Shown piece by piece: positions 37,215 through 49,634 of a stretch of DNA of 64,000 nt (its first letter is position 1; each line of letters begins with the position of its first letter). Below the pieces are notes generated by a model. That model was not told where the DNA came from, did not search any database, and worked only from the letters and a program-made list of their open reading frames with translations. The DNA is taken from NCBI RefSeq assembly GCF_020532665.2, contig NZ_JAIWPG020000002.1, positions 310,001-374,000 on the forward strand, written 5' to 3'. Both the position numbers and the translations under genes were made by a program. Source of the DNA: Lelliottia sp. WAP21 (GTDB taxonomy: Bacteria > Pseudomonadota > Gammaproteobacteria > Enterobacterales > Enterobacteriaceae).

Positions 37215-40022
37215 ATGCAGAACGGCGCAATGAAAGCCTGGCTGGACTCTTCTTACCTCTCTGGTGCGAACCAGAGCTGGATAGAACAGCTCTATGAAGA
37301 CTTCTTAACCGATCCTGACTCAGTGGACGCTAACTGGCGTTCCATGTTCCAGCAGTTACCTGGAACTGGGGTCAAACCGGATCAATTCCATTCCAAAACA
37401 CGTGATTATTTCCGTCGTCTGGCGAAGGATGCCTCACGTTACTCTTCCTCGATTTCTGACCCCGACACCAATGTGAAGCAGGTTAAAGTCCTGCAGCTCA
37501 TCAATGCTTATCGCTTCCGTGGTCATCAGCATGCCAATCTTGATCCACTGGGATTATGGAAACAGGACCGCGTTGCGGATCTCGATCCAGCGTACCACGA
37601 TCTGACAGAGGCCGATTTCCAGGAAACCTTTAACGTGGGTTCGTTTGCCAGCGGCAAAGACACGATGAAGTTGGGAGAATTACTGGAGGCGCTGAAGCAA
37701 ACCTACTGCGGCTCCATCGGTGCAGAATATATGCACATCACGTCGACCGACGAAAAACGCTGGATCCAGCAGCGTATCGAATCGGTGACCGGTCACGCCA
37801 GCTTCAGCACTGATGAGAAAAAACGTTTTCTCAACGAGCTGACCGCAGCGGAAGGCCTTGAGCGTTATCTTGGTGCAAAATTCCCGGGTGCAAAACGCTT
37901 CTCGCTGGAAGGCGGCGACGCATTAGTGCCGATGTTAAAAGAGCTTATCCGCCACGCGGGCAAGAGCGGGACACGTGAAGTGGTCCTGGGCATGGCCCAC
38001 CGCGGTCGCCTGAACGTGCTGGTTAACGTGCTCGGTAAAAAACCGCAGGACCTCTTTGATGAGTTCGCGGGTAAACACAAAGAACATCTGGGTACCGGCG
38101 ATGTGAAGTACCACATGGGCTTCTCATCAGATATCGAAACCGAAGGCGGTCTGGTTCACATGGCGCTGGCGTTTAACCCGTCGCACCTTGAAATCGTCAG
38201 CCCCGTGGTTATCGGCTCCGTGCGTGCGCGCCTGGATCGTCTGGACGAACCAAGCAGCAATAAAGTTTTGCCGATCACCATCCACGGTGATGCGGCGGTC
38301 ACCGGGCAGGGCGTGGTTCAGGAAACCCTGAACATGTCCAAAGCACGGGGTTACGAAGTGGGCGGTACCGTTCGCATCGTTATCAACAACCAGGTGGGCT
38401 TCACGACCTCTAACCCACTGGATGCGCGTTCTACCCCGTACTGCACCGACATCGGTAAGATGGTTCAGGCGCCTATTTTCCACGTTAACGCGGATGACCC
38501 GGAAGCCGTTGCTTTCGTTACCCGTCTGGCGCTGGACTTCCGTAATACCTTTAAACGCGATGTGTTCATCGATCTCTTCTGCTATCGCCGTCATGGCCAT
38601 AACGAAGCGGACGAGCCGAGTGCAACCCAGCCGCTGATGTATCAGAAGATTAAAAAGCATCCGACGCCGCGTAAAATCTACGCTGACAAACTGGAAGCAG
38701 AAAAAGTCGCGACGCTGGAAGATGCGACTGAGCTGGTCAATCTTTACCGCGATGCGCTGGATGCCGGCGAATGCGTGGTGAAAGAGCTGCGCCCAATGAA
38801 CATGCACTCCTTTACCTGGTCGCCGTACCTCAACCATGAGTGGGATGAGAGCTACCCGAATAAGGTCGAGATGAAGCGTCTGCAGGAGCTGGCGAAACGC
38901 ATCAGTACGGTGCCGGAAGCCATTGAGATGCAGTCCCGCGTGCAGAAAATCTACTCCGACCGTCAGTCAATGGCGGCAGGTGAGAAGCTGTTCGACTGGG
39001 GTGGCGCGGAAAATCTGGCCTACGCAACACTCGTGGACGAAGGCATTCCGGTACGTCTGTCAGGCGAAGATGCGGGACGCGGAACCTTCTTCCACCGTCA
39101 CGCGGTGATTCACAACCAGACGAACGGTTCAACCTACACCCCACTGCAGCACGTGCATAACGGTCAGGGCCAGTTCAAGGTCTGGGATTCCGTGCTGTCT
39201 GAAGAAGCGGTGCTGGCCTTTGAATACGGTTACGCCACGGCAGAACCCCGCACCCTGACCATCTGGGAAGCGCAGTTCGGTGACTTCGCCAACGGTGCGC
39301 AGGTCGTTATCGACCAGTTCATCTCCTCCGGCGAACAGAAATGGGGCCGTATGTGTGGCCTGGTTATGCTGTTGCCACACGGCTACGAAGGGCAGGGGCC
39401 GGAGCACTCCTCCGCGCGTCTGGAACGTTATCTGCAGCTTTGCGCTGAGCAGAACATGCAGGTTTGCGTCCCGTCGACCCCGGCACAGGTTTACCACATG
39501 CTGCGTCGTCAGGCGCTGCGCGGTATGCGCCGTCCGCTGATTGTTATGTCACCGAAGTCTCTGCTGCGTCATCCGCTGGCGGTCTCCTCACTTGACGAGC
39601 TGGCTAACGGTACGTTCCTGCCAGCGATTGGTGAGATTGACGACCTCGATCCTCAGGCGGTGAAGCGTGTCGTGATGTGTTCTGGTAAGGTCTATTTTGA
39701 CCTGCTGGAACAGCGCCGCAAAAAAGATCAGAAAGATGTCGCCATCGTGCGTATCGAACAGCTTTATCCCTTCCCGCACCAGGCGGTGCAGGAAGCGCTG
39801 AAACCTTATGCTCACGTACATGATTTTGTCTGGTGCCAGGAAGAGCCGCTTAACCAGGGCGCATGGTACTGCAGCCAGCATCATTTCCGTGATGTGATTC
39901 CATTTGGGTCTGGTCTGCGTTACGCAGGTCGCCCGGCCTCTGCCTCTCCGGCAGTAGGGTATATGTCCGTTCACCAGAAGCAGCAACAAGATCTGGTCAA
40001 TGACGCGCTGAACGTCGATTAA
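37215..40022 (+). CDS. sucA: 2-oxoglutarate dehydrogenase E1 component
   Basis: 935 residues versus 933 in E. coli. Thiamine-diphosphate enzyme that decarboxylates 2-oxoglutarate. Blocks seen: N-terminal [18 protein letters not shown] (E2-binding), [31 protein letters not shown], and the [11 protein letters not shown] region of the cofactor site. Start at ATG 37215. sucB follows after 14 bp. A second promoter may lie in the 354-bp gap after sdhB. Confidence 0.98.
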   Translation: MQNGAMKAWLDSSYLSGANQSWIEQLYEDFLTDPDSVDANWRSMFQQLPGTGVKPDQFHSKTRDYFRRLAKDASRYSSSISDPDTNVKQVKVLQLINAYRFRGHQHANLDPLGLWKQDRVADLDPAYHDLTEADFQETFNVGSFASGKDTMKLGELLEALKQTYCGSIGAEYMHITSTDEKRWIQQRIESVTGHASFSTDEKKRFLNELTAAEGLERYLGAKFPGAKRFSLEGGDALVPMLKELIRHAGKSGTREVVLGMAHRGRLNVLVNVLGKKPQDLFDEFAGKHKEHLGTGDVKYHMGFSSDIETEGGLVHMALAFNPSHLEIVSPVVIGSVRARLDRLDEPSSNKVLPITIHGDAAVTGQGVVQETLNMSKARGYEVGGTVRIVINNQVGFTTSNPLDARSTPYCTDIGKMVQAPIFHVNADDPEAVAFVTRLALDFRNTFKRDVFIDLFCYRRHGHNEADEPSATQPLMYQKIKKHPTPRKIYADKLEAEKVATLEDATELVNLYRDALDAGECVVKELRPMNMHSFTWSPYLNHEWDESYPNKVEMKRLQELAKRISTVPEAIEMQSRVQKIYSDRQSMAAGEKLFDWGGAENLAYATLVDEGIPVRLSGEDAGRGTFFHRHAVIHNQTNGSTYTPLQHVHNGQGQFKVWDSVLSEEAVLAFEYGYATAEPRTLTIWEAQFGDFANGAQVVIDQFISSGEQKWGRMCGLVMLLPHGYEGQGPEHSSARLERYLQLCAEQNMQVCVPSTPAQVYHMLRRQALRGMRRPLIVMSPKSLLRHPLAVSSLDELANGTFLPAIGEIDDLDPQAVKRVVMCSGKVYFDLLEQRRKKDQKDVAIVRIEQLYPFPHQAVQEALKPYAHVHDFVWCQEEPLNQGAWYCSQHHFRDVIPFGSGLRYAGRPASASPAVGYMSVHQKQQQDLVNDALNVD

Positions 40023-40036
40023 TTAAAGGATACATA

Positions 40037-41257
40037 ATGAGTAGCGTAGATATTCTTGTTCCCGACCTGCCTGAATCCGTCGCTGACGCCACCGTTGCAA
40101 CCTGGCATAAAAAACCAGGCGACAGCGTCAAGCGCGATGAAGTGCTGGTAGAAATCGAAACTGACAAAGTGGTACTGGAAGTACCGGCATCGGCGGATGG
40201 CATTCTGGATGCAGTGCTGGAAGATGAAGGGACGACCGTCACTTCTCGCCAGATCCTGGGTCGCCTGCGCGAAGGCAACAGCGGTGGAAAAGAGTCCAGC
40301 GCCAAGTCTGACGAAAAAGCGTCTACCCCGGCCCAGCGTCAGCAAGCCTCTCTGGAAGAGCAGACTAACGACGCGCTCAGCCCGGCGATCCGTCGCCTGC
40401 TGGGTGAGCATAATCTTGAAGCCAGCGCCATTAAAGGCACCGGTGTGGGTGGTCGTTTGACCCGTGAAGACGTGGAAAAACACCTGGCGAAAGCCCCTGT
40501 TAAAGAAGAGGCGAAAGCCCCTGAAGCGGCACCTGCCGCACAGCCAGCACTGGGCGCACGCAGTGAAAAACGCGTGCCAATGACGCGTCTGCGTAAGCGT
40601 GTTGCTGAGCGTCTGCTGGAAGCGAAAAACTCCACCGCCATGCTGACCACCTTCAATGAAGTCAACATGAAACCTATCATGGACCTGCGCAAGCAGTACG
40701 GTGACGCGTTTGAAAAACGTCACGGTATCCGTCTGGGCTTCATGTCGTTCTACGTGAAAGCGGTCGTTGAAGCGCTGAAACGCTACCCGGAAGTGAACGC
40801 GTCTATTGATGGCGAAGATGTGGTGTATCACAACTACTTCGACGTCAGCATGGCGGTTTCAACGCCACGCGGCCTGGTGACCCCGGTTCTGCGTGACGTA
40901 GACACCCTGGGCATGGCTGATATCGAGAAAAAAATCAAAGAACTGGCGCTGAAAGGCCGTGACGGTAAGCTGACCGTTGATGACCTGACCGGCGGTAACT
41001 TCACCATTACTAACGGTGGTGTATTCGGTTCCCTGATGTCCACGCCAATTATCAACCCGCCGCAGAGCGCGATCCTTGGTATGCACGCAATTAAAGATCG
41101 TCCGATGGCGGTAGACGGCAAAGTTGAGATCCTGCCAATGATGTATCTGGCCCTCTCCTACGATCACCGTCTGATCGATGGCCGTGAGTCGGTGGGTTAC
41201 CTGGTGGCGATTAAAGAGCTGCTGGAAGATCCAACGCGTCTGCTGCTGGACGTGTAG
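40037..41257 (+). CDS. sucB: Dihydrolipoyl succinyltransferase (E2)
   Basis: 406 residues. Lipoyl domain (1-80) with Lys44 in ETDKVVLEV, Ala/Pro/Lys-rich linkers, E3-binding domain (about 110-145, [12 protein letters not shown]) and catalytic domain with His377 in [11 protein letters not shown]. Core of the 2-oxoglutarate dehydrogenase complex; transfers the succinyl group to CoA. Confidence 0.98.
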   Translation: MSSVDILVPDLPESVADATVATWHKKPGDSVKRDEVLVEIETDKVVLEVPASADGILDAVLEDEGTTVTSRQILGRLREGNSGGKESSAKSDEKASTPAQRQQASLEEQTNDALSPAIRRLLGEHNLEASAIKGTGVGGRLTREDVEKHLAKAPVKEEAKAPEAAPAAQPALGARSEKRVPMTRLRKRVAERLLEAKNSTAMLTTFNEVNMKPIMDLRKQYGDAFEKRHGIRLGFMSFYVKAVVEALKRYPEVNASIDGEDVVYHNYFDVSMAVSTPRGLVTPVLRDVDTLGMADIEKKIKELALKGRDGKLTVDDLTGGNFTITNGGVFGSLMSTPIINPPQSAILGMHAIKDRPMAVDGKVEILPMMYLALSYDHRLIDGRESVGYLVAIKELLEDPTRLLLDV

Positions 41258-41279
41258 TAACACTTTAGCGTCACCTGCC

Positions 41280-41334
41280 CTGTAGGCCGGATAAGCGTAG
41301 CGCTATCCGGCGCGGACACCGCACCGGCCTGCAG
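41280..41334. repeat. REP-type palindromic element between sucB and sucC
   Basis: GCCGGATAAGCG (41286-41297) pairs with CGCTATCCGGC (41301-41311), the classic GCCGGATAAGCGTAGCGC REP core. An outer pair, CTGTAGGCCGG with CCGGCCTGCAG, nests around it. Such units stabilise upstream mRNA and bind gyrase or IHF in enterobacteria. Sits in the 117-bp sucB-sucC gap. Confidence 0.85.
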
Positions 41335-41374
41335 GTTTAAAGATAACGATTACCCTGAAGGATGGATAGAACAC

Positions 41375-42541
41375 ATGAACTTACATGAATATCAGGCTAA
41401 ACAGCTGTTTGCCAGGTCAGGCTTGCCGGCTCCGGTGGGTTATGCCTGTACTACCCCACGCGAAGCAGAAGAAGCCGCCTCTAAAATCGGTTCCGGCCCG
41501 TGGGTAGTTAAATGTCAGGTTCACGCTGGTGGCCGTGGTAAAGCGGGCGGTGTGAAGGTCGTTAAAAGCAAAGAAGAGATCCGTGCCTTTGCTGAACATT
41601 GGCTGGGCAAACGCCTGGTAACGTATCAAACAGATGCGAACGGTCAGCCTGTAAACCAGATTCTGGTCGAAGCGGCGACAGATATCGCGAAAGAATTGTA
41701 CCTCGGCGCAGTGGTAGACCGTAGCTCACGTCGTGTGGTGTTCATGGCCTCTACCGAAGGCGGCGTGGAAATTGAAAAAGTGGCGGAAGAGACCCCGCAC
41801 CTGATCCACAAAGTGGCTATCGATCCGCTGGCGGGCCCTATGCCTTACCAGGGTCGCGAGCTGGCGTTCAAACTGGGTCTGGAAGGCAAGCTGGTTCAGC
41901 AGTTCACTAAGATCTTTATGGGTCTGGCGAATATCTTCCTGGATCGCGATCTTGCGCTGATCGAAATTAACCCGCTGGTTATCACCACGCAGGGCGATCT
42001 GATTTGCCTGGATGGAAAACTGGGCGCTGACGGTAACGCACTGTTCCGTCAGGCCGATCTGCGTGAAATGCGCGACCAGTCGCAAGAAGATCCACGTGAA
42101 GCGCAGGCGGCACAGTGGGAACTGAACTATGTGGCACTTGATGGCAACATCGGTTGCATGGTTAACGGTGCGGGCCTGGCAATGGGCACCATGGACATCG
42201 TTAAACTGCACGGCGGCGAGCCGGCGAACTTCCTGGACGTGGGCGGCGGTGCGACGAAAGAGCGCGTGACCGAAGCGTTTAAAATTATCCTCTCTGACGA
42301 CAAGGTGAAAGCCGTACTGGTTAACATCTTTGGCGGTATCGTGCGTTGCGACCTGATTGCCGACGGTATCATCGGTGCCGTAGAAGAAGTGGGTGTTAAC
42401 GTCCCGGTTGTGGTGCGTCTGGAAGGGAACAACGCTGAACTCGGCGCGAAAAAACTGGCTGACAGTGGCCTGAATATTATTGCAGCGAAAAGTCTGACGG
42501 ACGCAGCACAGCAGGTTGTTGCCGCAGTGGAGGGGAAATAA
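41375..42541 (+). CDS. sucC: Succinyl-CoA synthetase beta subunit
   Basis: 388 residues. N-terminal ATP-grasp domain ([29 protein letters not shown]) and C-terminal domain with the [11 protein letters not shown] and [10 protein letters not shown] blocks. Provides nucleotide and succinate binding; ATP is formed from succinyl-CoA. Its TAA overlaps the sucD ATG by one base. Confidence 0.98.
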   Translation: MNLHEYQAKQLFARSGLPAPVGYACTTPREAEEAASKIGSGPWVVKCQVHAGGRGKAGGVKVVKSKEEIRAFAEHWLGKRLVTYQTDANGQPVNQILVEAATDIAKELYLGAVVDRSSRRVVFMASTEGGVEIEKVAEETPHLIHKVAIDPLAGPMPYQGRELAFKLGLEGKLVQQFTKIFMGLANIFLDRDLALIEINPLVITTQGDLICLDGKLGADGNALFRQADLREMRDQSQEDPREAQAAQWELNYVALDGNIGCMVNGAGLAMGTMDIVKLHGGEPANFLDVGGGATKERVTEAFKIILSDDKVKAVLVNIFGGIVRCDLIADGIIGAVEEVGVNVPVVVRLEGNNAELGAKKLADSGLNIIAAKSLTDAAQQVVAAVEGK

Positions 42542-43410
42542 TGTCAGTTTTAATTAATAAAGATACCAAGGTTATCTGTCAGGGCTTCACCGGTAGCCAG
42601 GGGACATTCCACTCCGAACAGGCAATTGCTTACGGTACGCAGATGGTTGGCGGCGTGACTCCAGGTAAAGGCGGCACCACGCATCTGGGTCTGCCAGTAT
42701 TCAATACCGTTCGTGAAGCGGTAGAAGCAACCGGCGCGACCGCGACCGTGATCTACGTTCCGGCACCGTTCTGTAAAGACTCCATTCTGGAAGCGATCGA
42801 CGCGGGCATCAAACTGATTATCACCATCACCGAAGGTATCCCGACGCTGGATATGCTGACCGTGAAGGTGAAGCTGGATGAAGCAGGCGTGCGTATGATC
42901 GGCCCGAACTGCCCGGGTGTGATCACTCCAGGCGAGTGCAAAATCGGCATCATGCCAGGCCACATTCATAAGCCAGGTAAAGTCGGTATCGTATCCCGTT
43001 CCGGCACCCTGACCTATGAAGCGGTTAAACAGACCACTGATTACGGTTTCGGTCAGTCTACCTGTGTGGGTATCGGCGGCGACCCTATCCCGGGTTCTAA
43101 CTTCATCGATATCCTGAAGCTGTTCCAGGAAGATCCACAGACCGAAGCGATCGTGATGATCGGTGAGATCGGCGGCAGCGCGGAAGAAGAAGCGGCTGCT
43201 TACATCAAAGATCACGTGACCAAACCGGTTGTGGGTTACATCGCAGGTGTGACCGCGCCGAAAGGCAAACGTATGGGCCACGCAGGCGCCATTATCGCGG
43301 GTGGTAAAGGGACGGCAGATGAGAAATTTGCCGCGCTGGAAGCCGCAGGCGTGAAAACCGTGCGCAGCCTGGCCGATATCGGCGAGGCGCTCAAATCTAT
43401 CATTAAGTAA
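42541..43410 (+). CDS. sucD: Succinyl-CoA synthetase alpha subunit
   Basis: 289 residues. CoA-binding Rossmann domain with [13 protein letters not shown], then the ligase domain with phospho-His247 in [18 protein letters not shown]. Forms the alpha2beta2 enzyme with SucC. Last gene of the sdh-suc operon; a strong terminator lies 60 bp downstream. Confidence 0.98.
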   Translation: MSVLINKDTKVICQGFTGSQGTFHSEQAIAYGTQMVGGVTPGKGGTTHLGLPVFNTVREAVEATGATATVIYVPAPFCKDSILEAIDAGIKLIITITEGIPTLDMLTVKVKLDEAGVRMIGPNCPGVITPGECKIGIMPGHIHKPGKVGIVSRSGTLTYEAVKQTTDYGFGQSTCVGIGGDPIPGSNFIDILKLFQEDPQTEAIVMIGEIGGSAEEEAAAYIKDHVTKPVVGYIAGVTAPKGKRMGHAGAIIAGGKGTADEKFAALEAAGVKTVRSLADIGEALKSIIK

Positions 43411-43470
43411 ATCCTCTCTGCTCTCTGAAAGGGGAGCTTTGACATAATAATTGTCCATTTCGACATGGTT

Positions 43471-43497
43471 GGCCGCTGAAAAGCGGCCTTTTTTATT
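43471..43497 (+). terminator. sucD terminator, overlapping the mngR stop codon
   Basis: GGCCGCT, tetraloop GAAA, AGCGGCC, then TTTTTTATT. The TTA at 43493-43495 in the T-run is the complement of the mngR stop codon, so the convergent genes share these bases. Confidence 0.93.
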
Positions 43498-44209
43498 GTC
43501 TGCGTCGGGCAACCAGTGTGAATTTATAATCGTCGCTGTTAAATATGTTACGGCTGTATTCAAAAACACGACCGTCTTTCAGAAATCCGCGAGACACTTT
43601 TTCGAGGACAGGTTTTGTGGGATCGAGCGCGAGGGCGTTTATGGCCTCGTCTGACGGCATCACCGGCACCAGCTCCTGCTCGCTGCGATCGATAACCATC
43701 TTTTTGGTCTGCTCTATGTAGTGGTATTTCGACTTTTCCATTACTTCCCAGGTGAGATCGGCAAACATCGCCAGTGGCATCCACGTCTCTTCCAGATTGA
43801 CCGGTTTTTGCTTGATGAAGCGCACGCGTTTGACGTGCCAGACGTTGTCATTGACCGTGAGCTCAAGTTTTTCCGCCAGCCGCGCGTCGGCCTTGATCAC
43901 TTCGAAAATTTTCACGTCGCTGTGGGTATCAACGTTTCTGTCGGCCAGTTTCTCGTAGAAACCCGTGAGCTGGTAAATATCGTAATTGACGCGATCTTCT
44001 TTTACGTACGAGCCGCTGCCCTGAATACTCTCAATGATCTGCTCGTCAGTGAGTCGTTTTAAGGCCTGGCGTACGGTCACGCGGCTGACGCCGTAGGTCT
44101 CCTGGAGGCTCGATTCCGTTGGCAGTGCATCGCCCGGTTTTAATGCCCCGGAGCTGATTTTCTCGCGTAACGCATCGGCTATCTGCCGATACATCGGTTT
44201 ATTGCCCAT
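43493..44209 (-). CDS. mngR: GntR/HutC-family regulator MngR
   Basis: 238 residues versus 240 in E. coli MngR (FarR). Winged-helix GntR domain with PTESSLQETYGVSRVTVRQA (recognition helix about 29-50) and a UTRA effector domain from about 90. In E. coli it represses mngAB and itself, and 2-O-mannosyl-glycerate or its 6-phosphate, and fatty acids, affect it. Divergent from mngA. An operator-like inverted repeat lies between. Confidence 0.95.
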   Translation of the reverse strand: MGNKPMYRQIADALREKISSGALKPGDALPTESSLQETYGVSRVTVRQALKRLTDEQIIESIQGSGSYVKEDRVNYDIYQLTGFYEKLADRNVDTHSDVKIFEVIKADARLAEKLELTVNDNVWHVKRVRFIKQKPVNLEETWMPLAMFADLTWEVMEKSKYHYIEQTKKMVIDRSEQELVPVMPSDEAINALALDPTKPVLEKVSRGFLKDGRVFEYSRNIFNSDDYKFTLVARRRQ

Positions 44210-44258
44210 TTTCTTAAGCCTGTGTAATACCTTTTCAATGAATTATGCCCTTAACGGT

Positions 44259-44292
44259 TAATTTGTAAATAATACAACTTAAATACAAATTA
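44259..44292. promoter_or_regulatory. MngR operator region between mngR and mngA
   Basis: A perfect 9-bp inverted repeat TAATTTGTA (44259-44267) / TACAAATTA (44284-44292) with a 16-bp spacer. A third TTGTA-type half-site (TACAA, 44273-44277) lies inside, and TTGTA-N5-TACAA also forms a compact palindrome. HutC-type regulators bind such GTA/TAC palindromes. Assignment to MngR rests on position between the divergent genes. Confidence 0.65.
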
Positions 44293-44380
44293 TAGCCATT
44301 AGTGAAAATGATCACATAAATGTATCTTTTTCTCTGACACACTTCCCGCAGACAAAAACATTCTCACTGCGAGGCTCGTG

Positions 44381-46297
44381 ATGAACCTGACGACTCTGAC
44401 CCACCCGCGCGCGGTCTGCGTGCAGGCGCATTTTTCCAGCCGGGAGGACGCCATACGCCAGCTGGCGATGCGCCTTTCTGAGCTGGGCGTTATCACTGAC
44501 TGCGACGCCTTTCTGGCGGAAGTCTTCCTTCGTGAATCGCTGGGGCCCACCGCCCTGGGTGAAGGGCTGGCGGTGCCCCATGGCAAAACAGATGCGGTGA
44601 AAGAGGCGGCTTTTGCCGTGGCAACACTCTGTGACCCGCTGCAGTGGGACGGCGTAGACGGGCCTGAAAACGTCGAGCTGATTTTTCTGCTTGCCATTCC
44701 GCCAACGGAAGCGGGCTCGACGCATATTCAACTGCTGACGGAGTTAACCAGCCGCCTGGCAGATGATGACCTGCGGACCCGGGTGATGGCGGCAACCACG
44801 GCGTCGGACCTGCTTGCAGCTCTGGATAATGCCCCCCAAACGGTAAAGATATCACCTCGGGAAGGTGCGCCTGTGCTGGTCTGCGTTACCGCCTGTCCGG
44901 CAGGGATTGCGCATACCTATATGGCAGCTGAATACCTTGAGAAGGCGGGGCGCAAGCTTGGCGTTAACGTGGTCGTAGAAAAGCAGGGGGCGAACGGTAT
45001 AGAAGGCCGCCTGACTCCGCAGCAGCTACGGAGCGCGCAGGCGTGTATTTTTGCGGCAGACGTGGCCATTAAAGAGCGTGAACGTTTTCTGGGAATTCCC
45101 TCTCTTTCCGTCCCGGTTGCGGAGCCACTGCGCCATGCAGAAGCGTTGATTCATCGTGCACTTGCGCTTGAGCCGTCTTCGGTCACGCGTGCTGAACCCG
45201 CCGACGGCACAACGGATAAAAGCGTTAAAACCGAACTCAAACAAGCCCTGCTGAGCGGTATTTCCTTTGCCGTGCCGCTGATTGTGGCGGGGGGGACCGT
45301 GCTGGCCGTCGCGGTGCTGCTGGCCCAGCTGTTGGGGCTACAGCATCTGTTCGATCAGGAAAACTCGTGGTTGTGGATGTATCGCAAACTTGGCGGCGGC
45401 ATGCTGGGGATTCTGATGGTGCCGGTACTTGCTGCGTACACCGCGTATTCTCTGGCGGATAAACCCGCGCTGGCACCCGGCTTTGCGGCAGGGCTTGCGG
45501 CCAACATGATTGGCTCTGGATTTCTGGGTGCCGTCGCAGGTGGGCTGATTGCCGGTTACCTGATGCGTTGGGTAAAAACCCATATTCGTTTAAACAATCG
45601 CTACAACGGATTTTTAACCTATTACCTCTATCCGGTGATCGGCGTGCTGGGGGCGGGCAGTCTGATGCTGTTTGTGATCGGTGAGCCGGTCGCCTGGCTG
45701 AACAATTCCCTCACCGCGTGGCTGAATGGCCTTTCAGGAACCAACGCGCTTTTGCTGGGAGCCATTCTCGGCTTTATGTGTTCATTCGATCTGGGCGGCC
45801 CGGTGAATAAAGCGGCCTACGCCTTTTGTCTGGGCGCGATGGCGAACGGTGTCTACGGGCCGTATGCGATTTTCGCCTCTGTCAAAATGGTGTCCGCGTT
45901 TACCGTGACCGCCTCAACCCTGCTGGCGCCTCATCTCTTTAAACCCTTTGAAATCGAAACCGGCAAGTCAACCTGGCTGTTAGGGCTGGCGGGGATCACC
46001 GAAGGGGCCATTCCAATGGCGATAGAAGATCCACTGCGGGTCATCGGCTCCTTTGTGCTGGGATCGATGGTGACAGGCGCCATCATCGGATCGCTGGGCG
46101 TGGGGCTGTCCACGCCGGGGGCAGGCATTTTTTCGCTCTTTTTACTGCACTCTGCCGGAATGGGCGGTCTTGTTGCCGCTGCGGGCTGGTTGGGTGCGGC
46201 GCTGCTTGGCACCGCCCTCTCTACGTTCATTTTACTTCTCTGGCGACGTCAGGCGGTAAAAAGCGGCAAATACGTCACCGAAGACGTCCTGCCATAA
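44381..46297 (+). CDS. mngA: 2-O-mannosyl-D-glycerate PTS permease, EIIABC
   Basis: 638 residues, fructose/mannitol-type PTS protein with domains in order IIA (about 1-150, active His67 in VPHGKTD), IIB (about 165-265, Cys172 in [11 protein letters not shown]) and IIC (about 285-620, about eight membrane segments, with GEPVAW and AIPMAIEDP). Imports and phosphorylates mannosylglycerate. ATG 44381 is chosen; a GTG directly before it (44378) behind GAGG could also serve. mngB follows after 22 bp. Confidence 0.96.
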   Translation: MNLTTLTHPRAVCVQAHFSSREDAIRQLAMRLSELGVITDCDAFLAEVFLRESLGPTALGEGLAVPHGKTDAVKEAAFAVATLCDPLQWDGVDGPENVELIFLLAIPPTEAGSTHIQLLTELTSRLADDDLRTRVMAATTASDLLAALDNAPQTVKISPREGAPVLVCVTACPAGIAHTYMAAEYLEKAGRKLGVNVVVEKQGANGIEGRLTPQQLRSAQACIFAADVAIKERERFLGIPSLSVPVAEPLRHAEALIHRALALEPSSVTRAEPADGTTDKSVKTELKQALLSGISFAVPLIVAGGTVLAVAVLLAQLLGLQHLFDQENSWLWMYRKLGGGMLGILMVPVLAAYTAYSLADKPALAPGFAAGLAANMIGSGFLGAVAGGLIAGYLMRWVKTHIRLNNRYNGFLTYYLYPVIGVLGAGSLMLFVIGEPVAWLNNSLTAWLNGLSGTNALLLGAILGFMCSFDLGGPVNKAAYAFCLGAMANGVYGPYAIFASVKMVSAFTVTASTLLAPHLFKPFEIETGKSTWLLGLAGITEGAIPMAIEDPLRVIGSFVLGSMVTGAIIGSLGVGLSTPGAGIFSLFLLHSAGMGGLVAAAGWLGAALLGTALSTFILLLWRRQAVKSGKYVTEDVLP

Positions 46298-46319
46298 CAT
46301 GCACTTACAGGAAACGACG

Positions 46320-48953
46320 ATGAAAGCTCTCTCTCGCGTTCATATTACGCCGCATATGCACTGGGACCGTGAATGGTACTTCACCACCGAAGCCTCACGC
46401 ATTCTCCTTGTCAATAATATGGAGGAGATCCTCACGCGTCTGGAAGAGGATGAAGCGTACAAATATTACGTTCTCGACGGACAAACGGCGGTGCTGGAAG
46501 ATTATTTTGCCGTCGTGCCTGAAAACCGGCCCCGTGTAAAAGCGCTGGTTGAGCGCGGAAAGCTGATAATCGGCCCGTGGTATACCCAGACCGACACCAC
46601 GATTGTCAGCGGCGAATCGATCGTTCGCAACCTGATGTACGGGATGCGCGACTGCTCGGAATTTGGTGAACCAATGAAAATTGGTTATCTGCCGGATTCC
46701 TTTGGTATGTCCGCACAACTTCCGCATATCTATAACGGATTTGGCATTACCCGGACGATCTTCTGGCGGGGATGTTCAGAGCGCCACGGGACCGACAAAA
46801 CCGAGTTTTTATGGCAAAGCAGCGACGGCAGCGAGGTCACGGCACAGGTGCTGCCGCTGGGCTACGCGATTGGTAAGTACTTACCGGAGGACGAAGCGGG
46901 GCTGCGAAAACGACTCGACGATTACTTTGAGGTGCTGGAAAAAGCCTCTGTCACGAAGGAGATTTTACTGCCAAATGGTCATGACCAGATGCCGCTGCAG
47001 CAGAATATTTTTGCGGTAATGGAAAAGCTGCGTGAAATCTATCCACAGCGTCACTTTGTGATGAGCCGTTTTGAAGAGGTTTTTGACCATATTGACGCGC
47101 ACCGCGATCGGCTGGCAACCCTGAAAGGGGAGTTTGTCGACGGGAAGTATATGCGCGTACACCGGACGATTGGCTCGACGCGTATGGACATCAAAATTGC
47201 GCATGCCCGTATAGAAAACAAAATTGTTAATAGTCTTGAACCCCTGGCGACCCTCGCCTGGACGCTGGGCTTTGAGTATCACCACGGCCTGCTGGAAAAA
47301 ATGTGGAAAGAGATCCTCAAAAATCATGCCCACGACAGTATTGGCTGCTGCTGCAGCGACAAGGTTCACCGGGAAATCGTCTCCCGTTTCGAGCTGGCAG
47401 AGGATATGGCCGACAATTTGATTGCGTTTTATATGCGCAAGATTGTCGACAATATGCCGCAAAGCGAGGAAGACAAACTGGTGATGTTTAACCTGATGCC
47501 CTGGCCGCGAGAAGAGGTGATCAACACGACGCTCCGTTTACGCGCCAGTCAGTTTCAGCTGCGGGACGACAAAGGGCAGGTGGTGCCGTATTTCATTCGC
47601 GCTGTGCGTGAAATCGACCCCGGGCTGATTGACAGACAAATTGTGCATTACGGCAATTACGAACCCTTTATGGAGTTTGATATTCAGCTGAGCCAAATCC
47701 TGCCTTCTATGGGCTATCGAACCCTTTACATCGAGCCCAATGTGCCCGGGCAGAGGACCTCCGCGCCCGTTTCCTCAACGAGCGTGCTGGAAAATGCCTT
47801 CTGGCAAATTAAACTCAACAACGACGGAACGCTGCACCTGTATGACAAAGCATCGGGTCTGATTTATGACCGCGTGCTGGAGATTGAAGAGAGTTCCGAT
47901 GACGGGGACGAGTACGACTACTCGCCTTCACGAGAGGAGTGGCGACTCACGTCCTCTCAGGGAACCCACGATGTTGAGATTATTCACGAAGCCTGGCAGA
48001 GCAGGGCCGTCATTCGGCACCACATGGCGGTTCCGGCTAATTTGGCCGAACGGTCAGCCCGCCAGCAAAGCGGCAAGCTGGTGGCGGAGTTTGAGGTCAC
48101 GCTTAGCCACAATAGCCGACGTATAGAGGTTGCGGTGCACCTGGATAATCAGGCGGATGACCATCGGGTTCGCGTGCTAATCCCCACACCGTTCACCACG
48201 GAAACGGTGCTCGCCGATACGCAATTTGGTTCACTGACGCGTCCCGTCAGAGATAATGCGATTGATTGCTGGCGGGAGGAGGGGTGGAAAGAGGCGCCGA
48301 TCCCTGTCTGGAATTTGCTGAATTACGCCGTTCTTCAGGAGGGACGTCATGGTATGGCGCTCTTTACCGAGGGGCTACGCGAATTTGAAGTGGTCGGGGA
48401 TAACAAAAAGACCTTTGCATTGACGCTCCTGCGCGGCGTCGGGTTACTCGGGAAAGAGGATTTGCTTTTGCGACCGGGAAGACCGTCCGGTATCAAAATG
48501 CCCGTACCTGATTCGCAGGTCAGAGGCGCGCTCGACTGTCGTTTTAGCCTCTTTAGCTTTAGCGGATCGCCGGAAAACGCCGGGGTAGCCCAGCAGGCGA
48601 AAGCGTGGCTGACACCGGTCCATTGCTATAACAAAATCCCCTGGGATGCCATGAAGCTTAATCGCGCCGCGTTTACCACGCCTGAGCGTTACAGTCTGCT
48701 CACCCTGTCGCCGACGGGCTGCCAGCTCAGCGCGCTGAAAAAGGCTGAAGATCGTGACGCGCTGATCCTGCGCCTGTTTAACCCTTCTGAGTCTGGGTTG
48801 TGTGACGTTTCGCTGTCCATGAACCGGACGATTTCAGCCTGTTATGAAACGGACATGAAGGAACAGTTTAAAAATGCCAGAGAGGAACAACAGGGCATCA
48901 CGGGTCCATTTCGACCTGGGCAGTCGCGGACGTTTAGCCTTACATTAACGTGA
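46320..48953 (+). CDS. mngB: Mannosylglycerate hydrolase (GH38)
   Basis: 877 residues, the E. coli length. GH38 alpha-mannosidase with [17 protein letters not shown] at the N-terminus (metal His/Asp), [15 protein letters not shown], and [16 protein letters not shown] in the catalytic half; beta-rich C-terminal half. Splits 2-O-(6-phosphomannosyl)-glycerate to mannose-6-phosphate and glycerate. ATG 46320 has AGGAAACG upstream; an upstream ATG (46299) is not conserved. Confidence 0.97.
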   Translation: MKALSRVHITPHMHWDREWYFTTEASRILLVNNMEEILTRLEEDEAYKYYVLDGQTAVLEDYFAVVPENRPRVKALVERGKLIIGPWYTQTDTTIVSGESIVRNLMYGMRDCSEFGEPMKIGYLPDSFGMSAQLPHIYNGFGITRTIFWRGCSERHGTDKTEFLWQSSDGSEVTAQVLPLGYAIGKYLPEDEAGLRKRLDDYFEVLEKASVTKEILLPNGHDQMPLQQNIFAVMEKLREIYPQRHFVMSRFEEVFDHIDAHRDRLATLKGEFVDGKYMRVHRTIGSTRMDIKIAHARIENKIVNSLEPLATLAWTLGFEYHHGLLEKMWKEILKNHAHDSIGCCCSDKVHREIVSRFELAEDMADNLIAFYMRKIVDNMPQSEEDKLVMFNLMPWPREEVINTTLRLRASQFQLRDDKGQVVPYFIRAVREIDPGLIDRQIVHYGNYEPFMEFDIQLSQILPSMGYRTLYIEPNVPGQRTSAPVSSTSVLENAFWQIKLNNDGTLHLYDKASGLIYDRVLEIEESSDDGDEYDYSPSREEWRLTSSQGTHDVEIIHEAWQSRAVIRHHMAVPANLAERSARQQSGKLVAEFEVTLSHNSRRIEVAVHLDNQADDHRVRVLIPTPFTTETVLADTQFGSLTRPVRDNAIDCWREEGWKEAPIPVWNLLNYAVLQEGRHGMALFTEGLREFEVVGDNKKTFALTLLRGVGLLGKEDLLLRPGRPSGIKMPVPDSQVRGALDCRFSLFSFSGSPENAGVAQQAKAWLTPVHCYNKIPWDAMKLNRAAFTTPERYSLLTLSPTGCQLSALKKAEDRDALILRLFNPSESGLCDVSLSMNRTISACYETDMKEQFKNAREEQQGITGPFRPGQSRTFSLTLT

Positions 48954-48971
48954 CAATCTACCTGAGACGCC

Positions 48972-48998
48972 AGGGCTGCAGAATTTGCGGCCCTTTTT
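48972..48998 (+). terminator. mngB terminator
   Basis: AGGGCTGC (48972-48979), 7-nt loop, GCGGCCCT (48987-48994, one G-U pair), then a short T-run. 18 bp after the mngB stop. Confidence 0.8.
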
Positions 48999-49282
48999 CA
49001 TTTAATAGTCACACGTAGGTGTTAATTATGAGGTTGATAAAAGTAAAATTAATGTAATTTCATTCGTTCCCAGCGGAACAATGAAAAAAAACGAGGGCAC
49101 AACTACGCTTAAATGTTAGCACGCGAATGTAAAGAGAGATTCGTTTTTGCCGTGGATTAAAACGCGCTTTTTATATTATTTCTTGTATTTGATAAACATC
49201 ACTATCTCACCTTGCACATATCATTAACATGGTCTTTACCATTCTCACCTCAATTAAACATGATTAACAAAGACGCTCGTTT

Positions 49283-49296
49283 TTGATTTAAATCAA
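49283..49296. promoter_or_regulatory. FNR box in the cydA upstream region
   Basis: TTGATTTAAATCAA is a perfect match to the FNR consensus TTGAT-N4-ATCAA and a perfect palindrome. It lies about 340 bp upstream of cydA in a 640-bp AT-rich control region (48998-49634) with several GTTAA motifs typical of ArcA targets. In E. coli FNR represses and ArcA activates cydAB. No gene is seen in this interval. Confidence 0.85.
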
Positions 49297-49634
49297 TGTT
49301 TAATCCTTGGAAAAAAGTGTCAAAAGGCGTTAAATTGTTCGCGATCAAATTGGCTGAAAACTGCCGGATTAGCTATAAATTGATCACCGTCGTAAAACGT
49401 AAAACTGATTCAATAAAAACCTGTTTATTGTAAGGGTTTTGCAGCGTATTATATTTGCGGGATCAATTAGAGTTTTTTCTTAACGTATTTGTAACCTTTC
49501 CTCACCGCTTTTTTCTCTTAAGAGAAATCAGTCACGAAGAAGGGAAGCAGATAACTTTGTATTGGGGCATGCGTGTGGATCCTTTCTAACGGGGTTCACT
49601 CTCGGAGTCTTCATGCGATGAGCAAGGAGTCATG

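Noticed and set aside
49021-49038. ArcA direct repeat GTTAAT...GTTGAT upstream of cydA
   Set aside because: Spacing of 12 bp and a mismatch do not fit the usual 11-bp ArcA repeat well enough to call.
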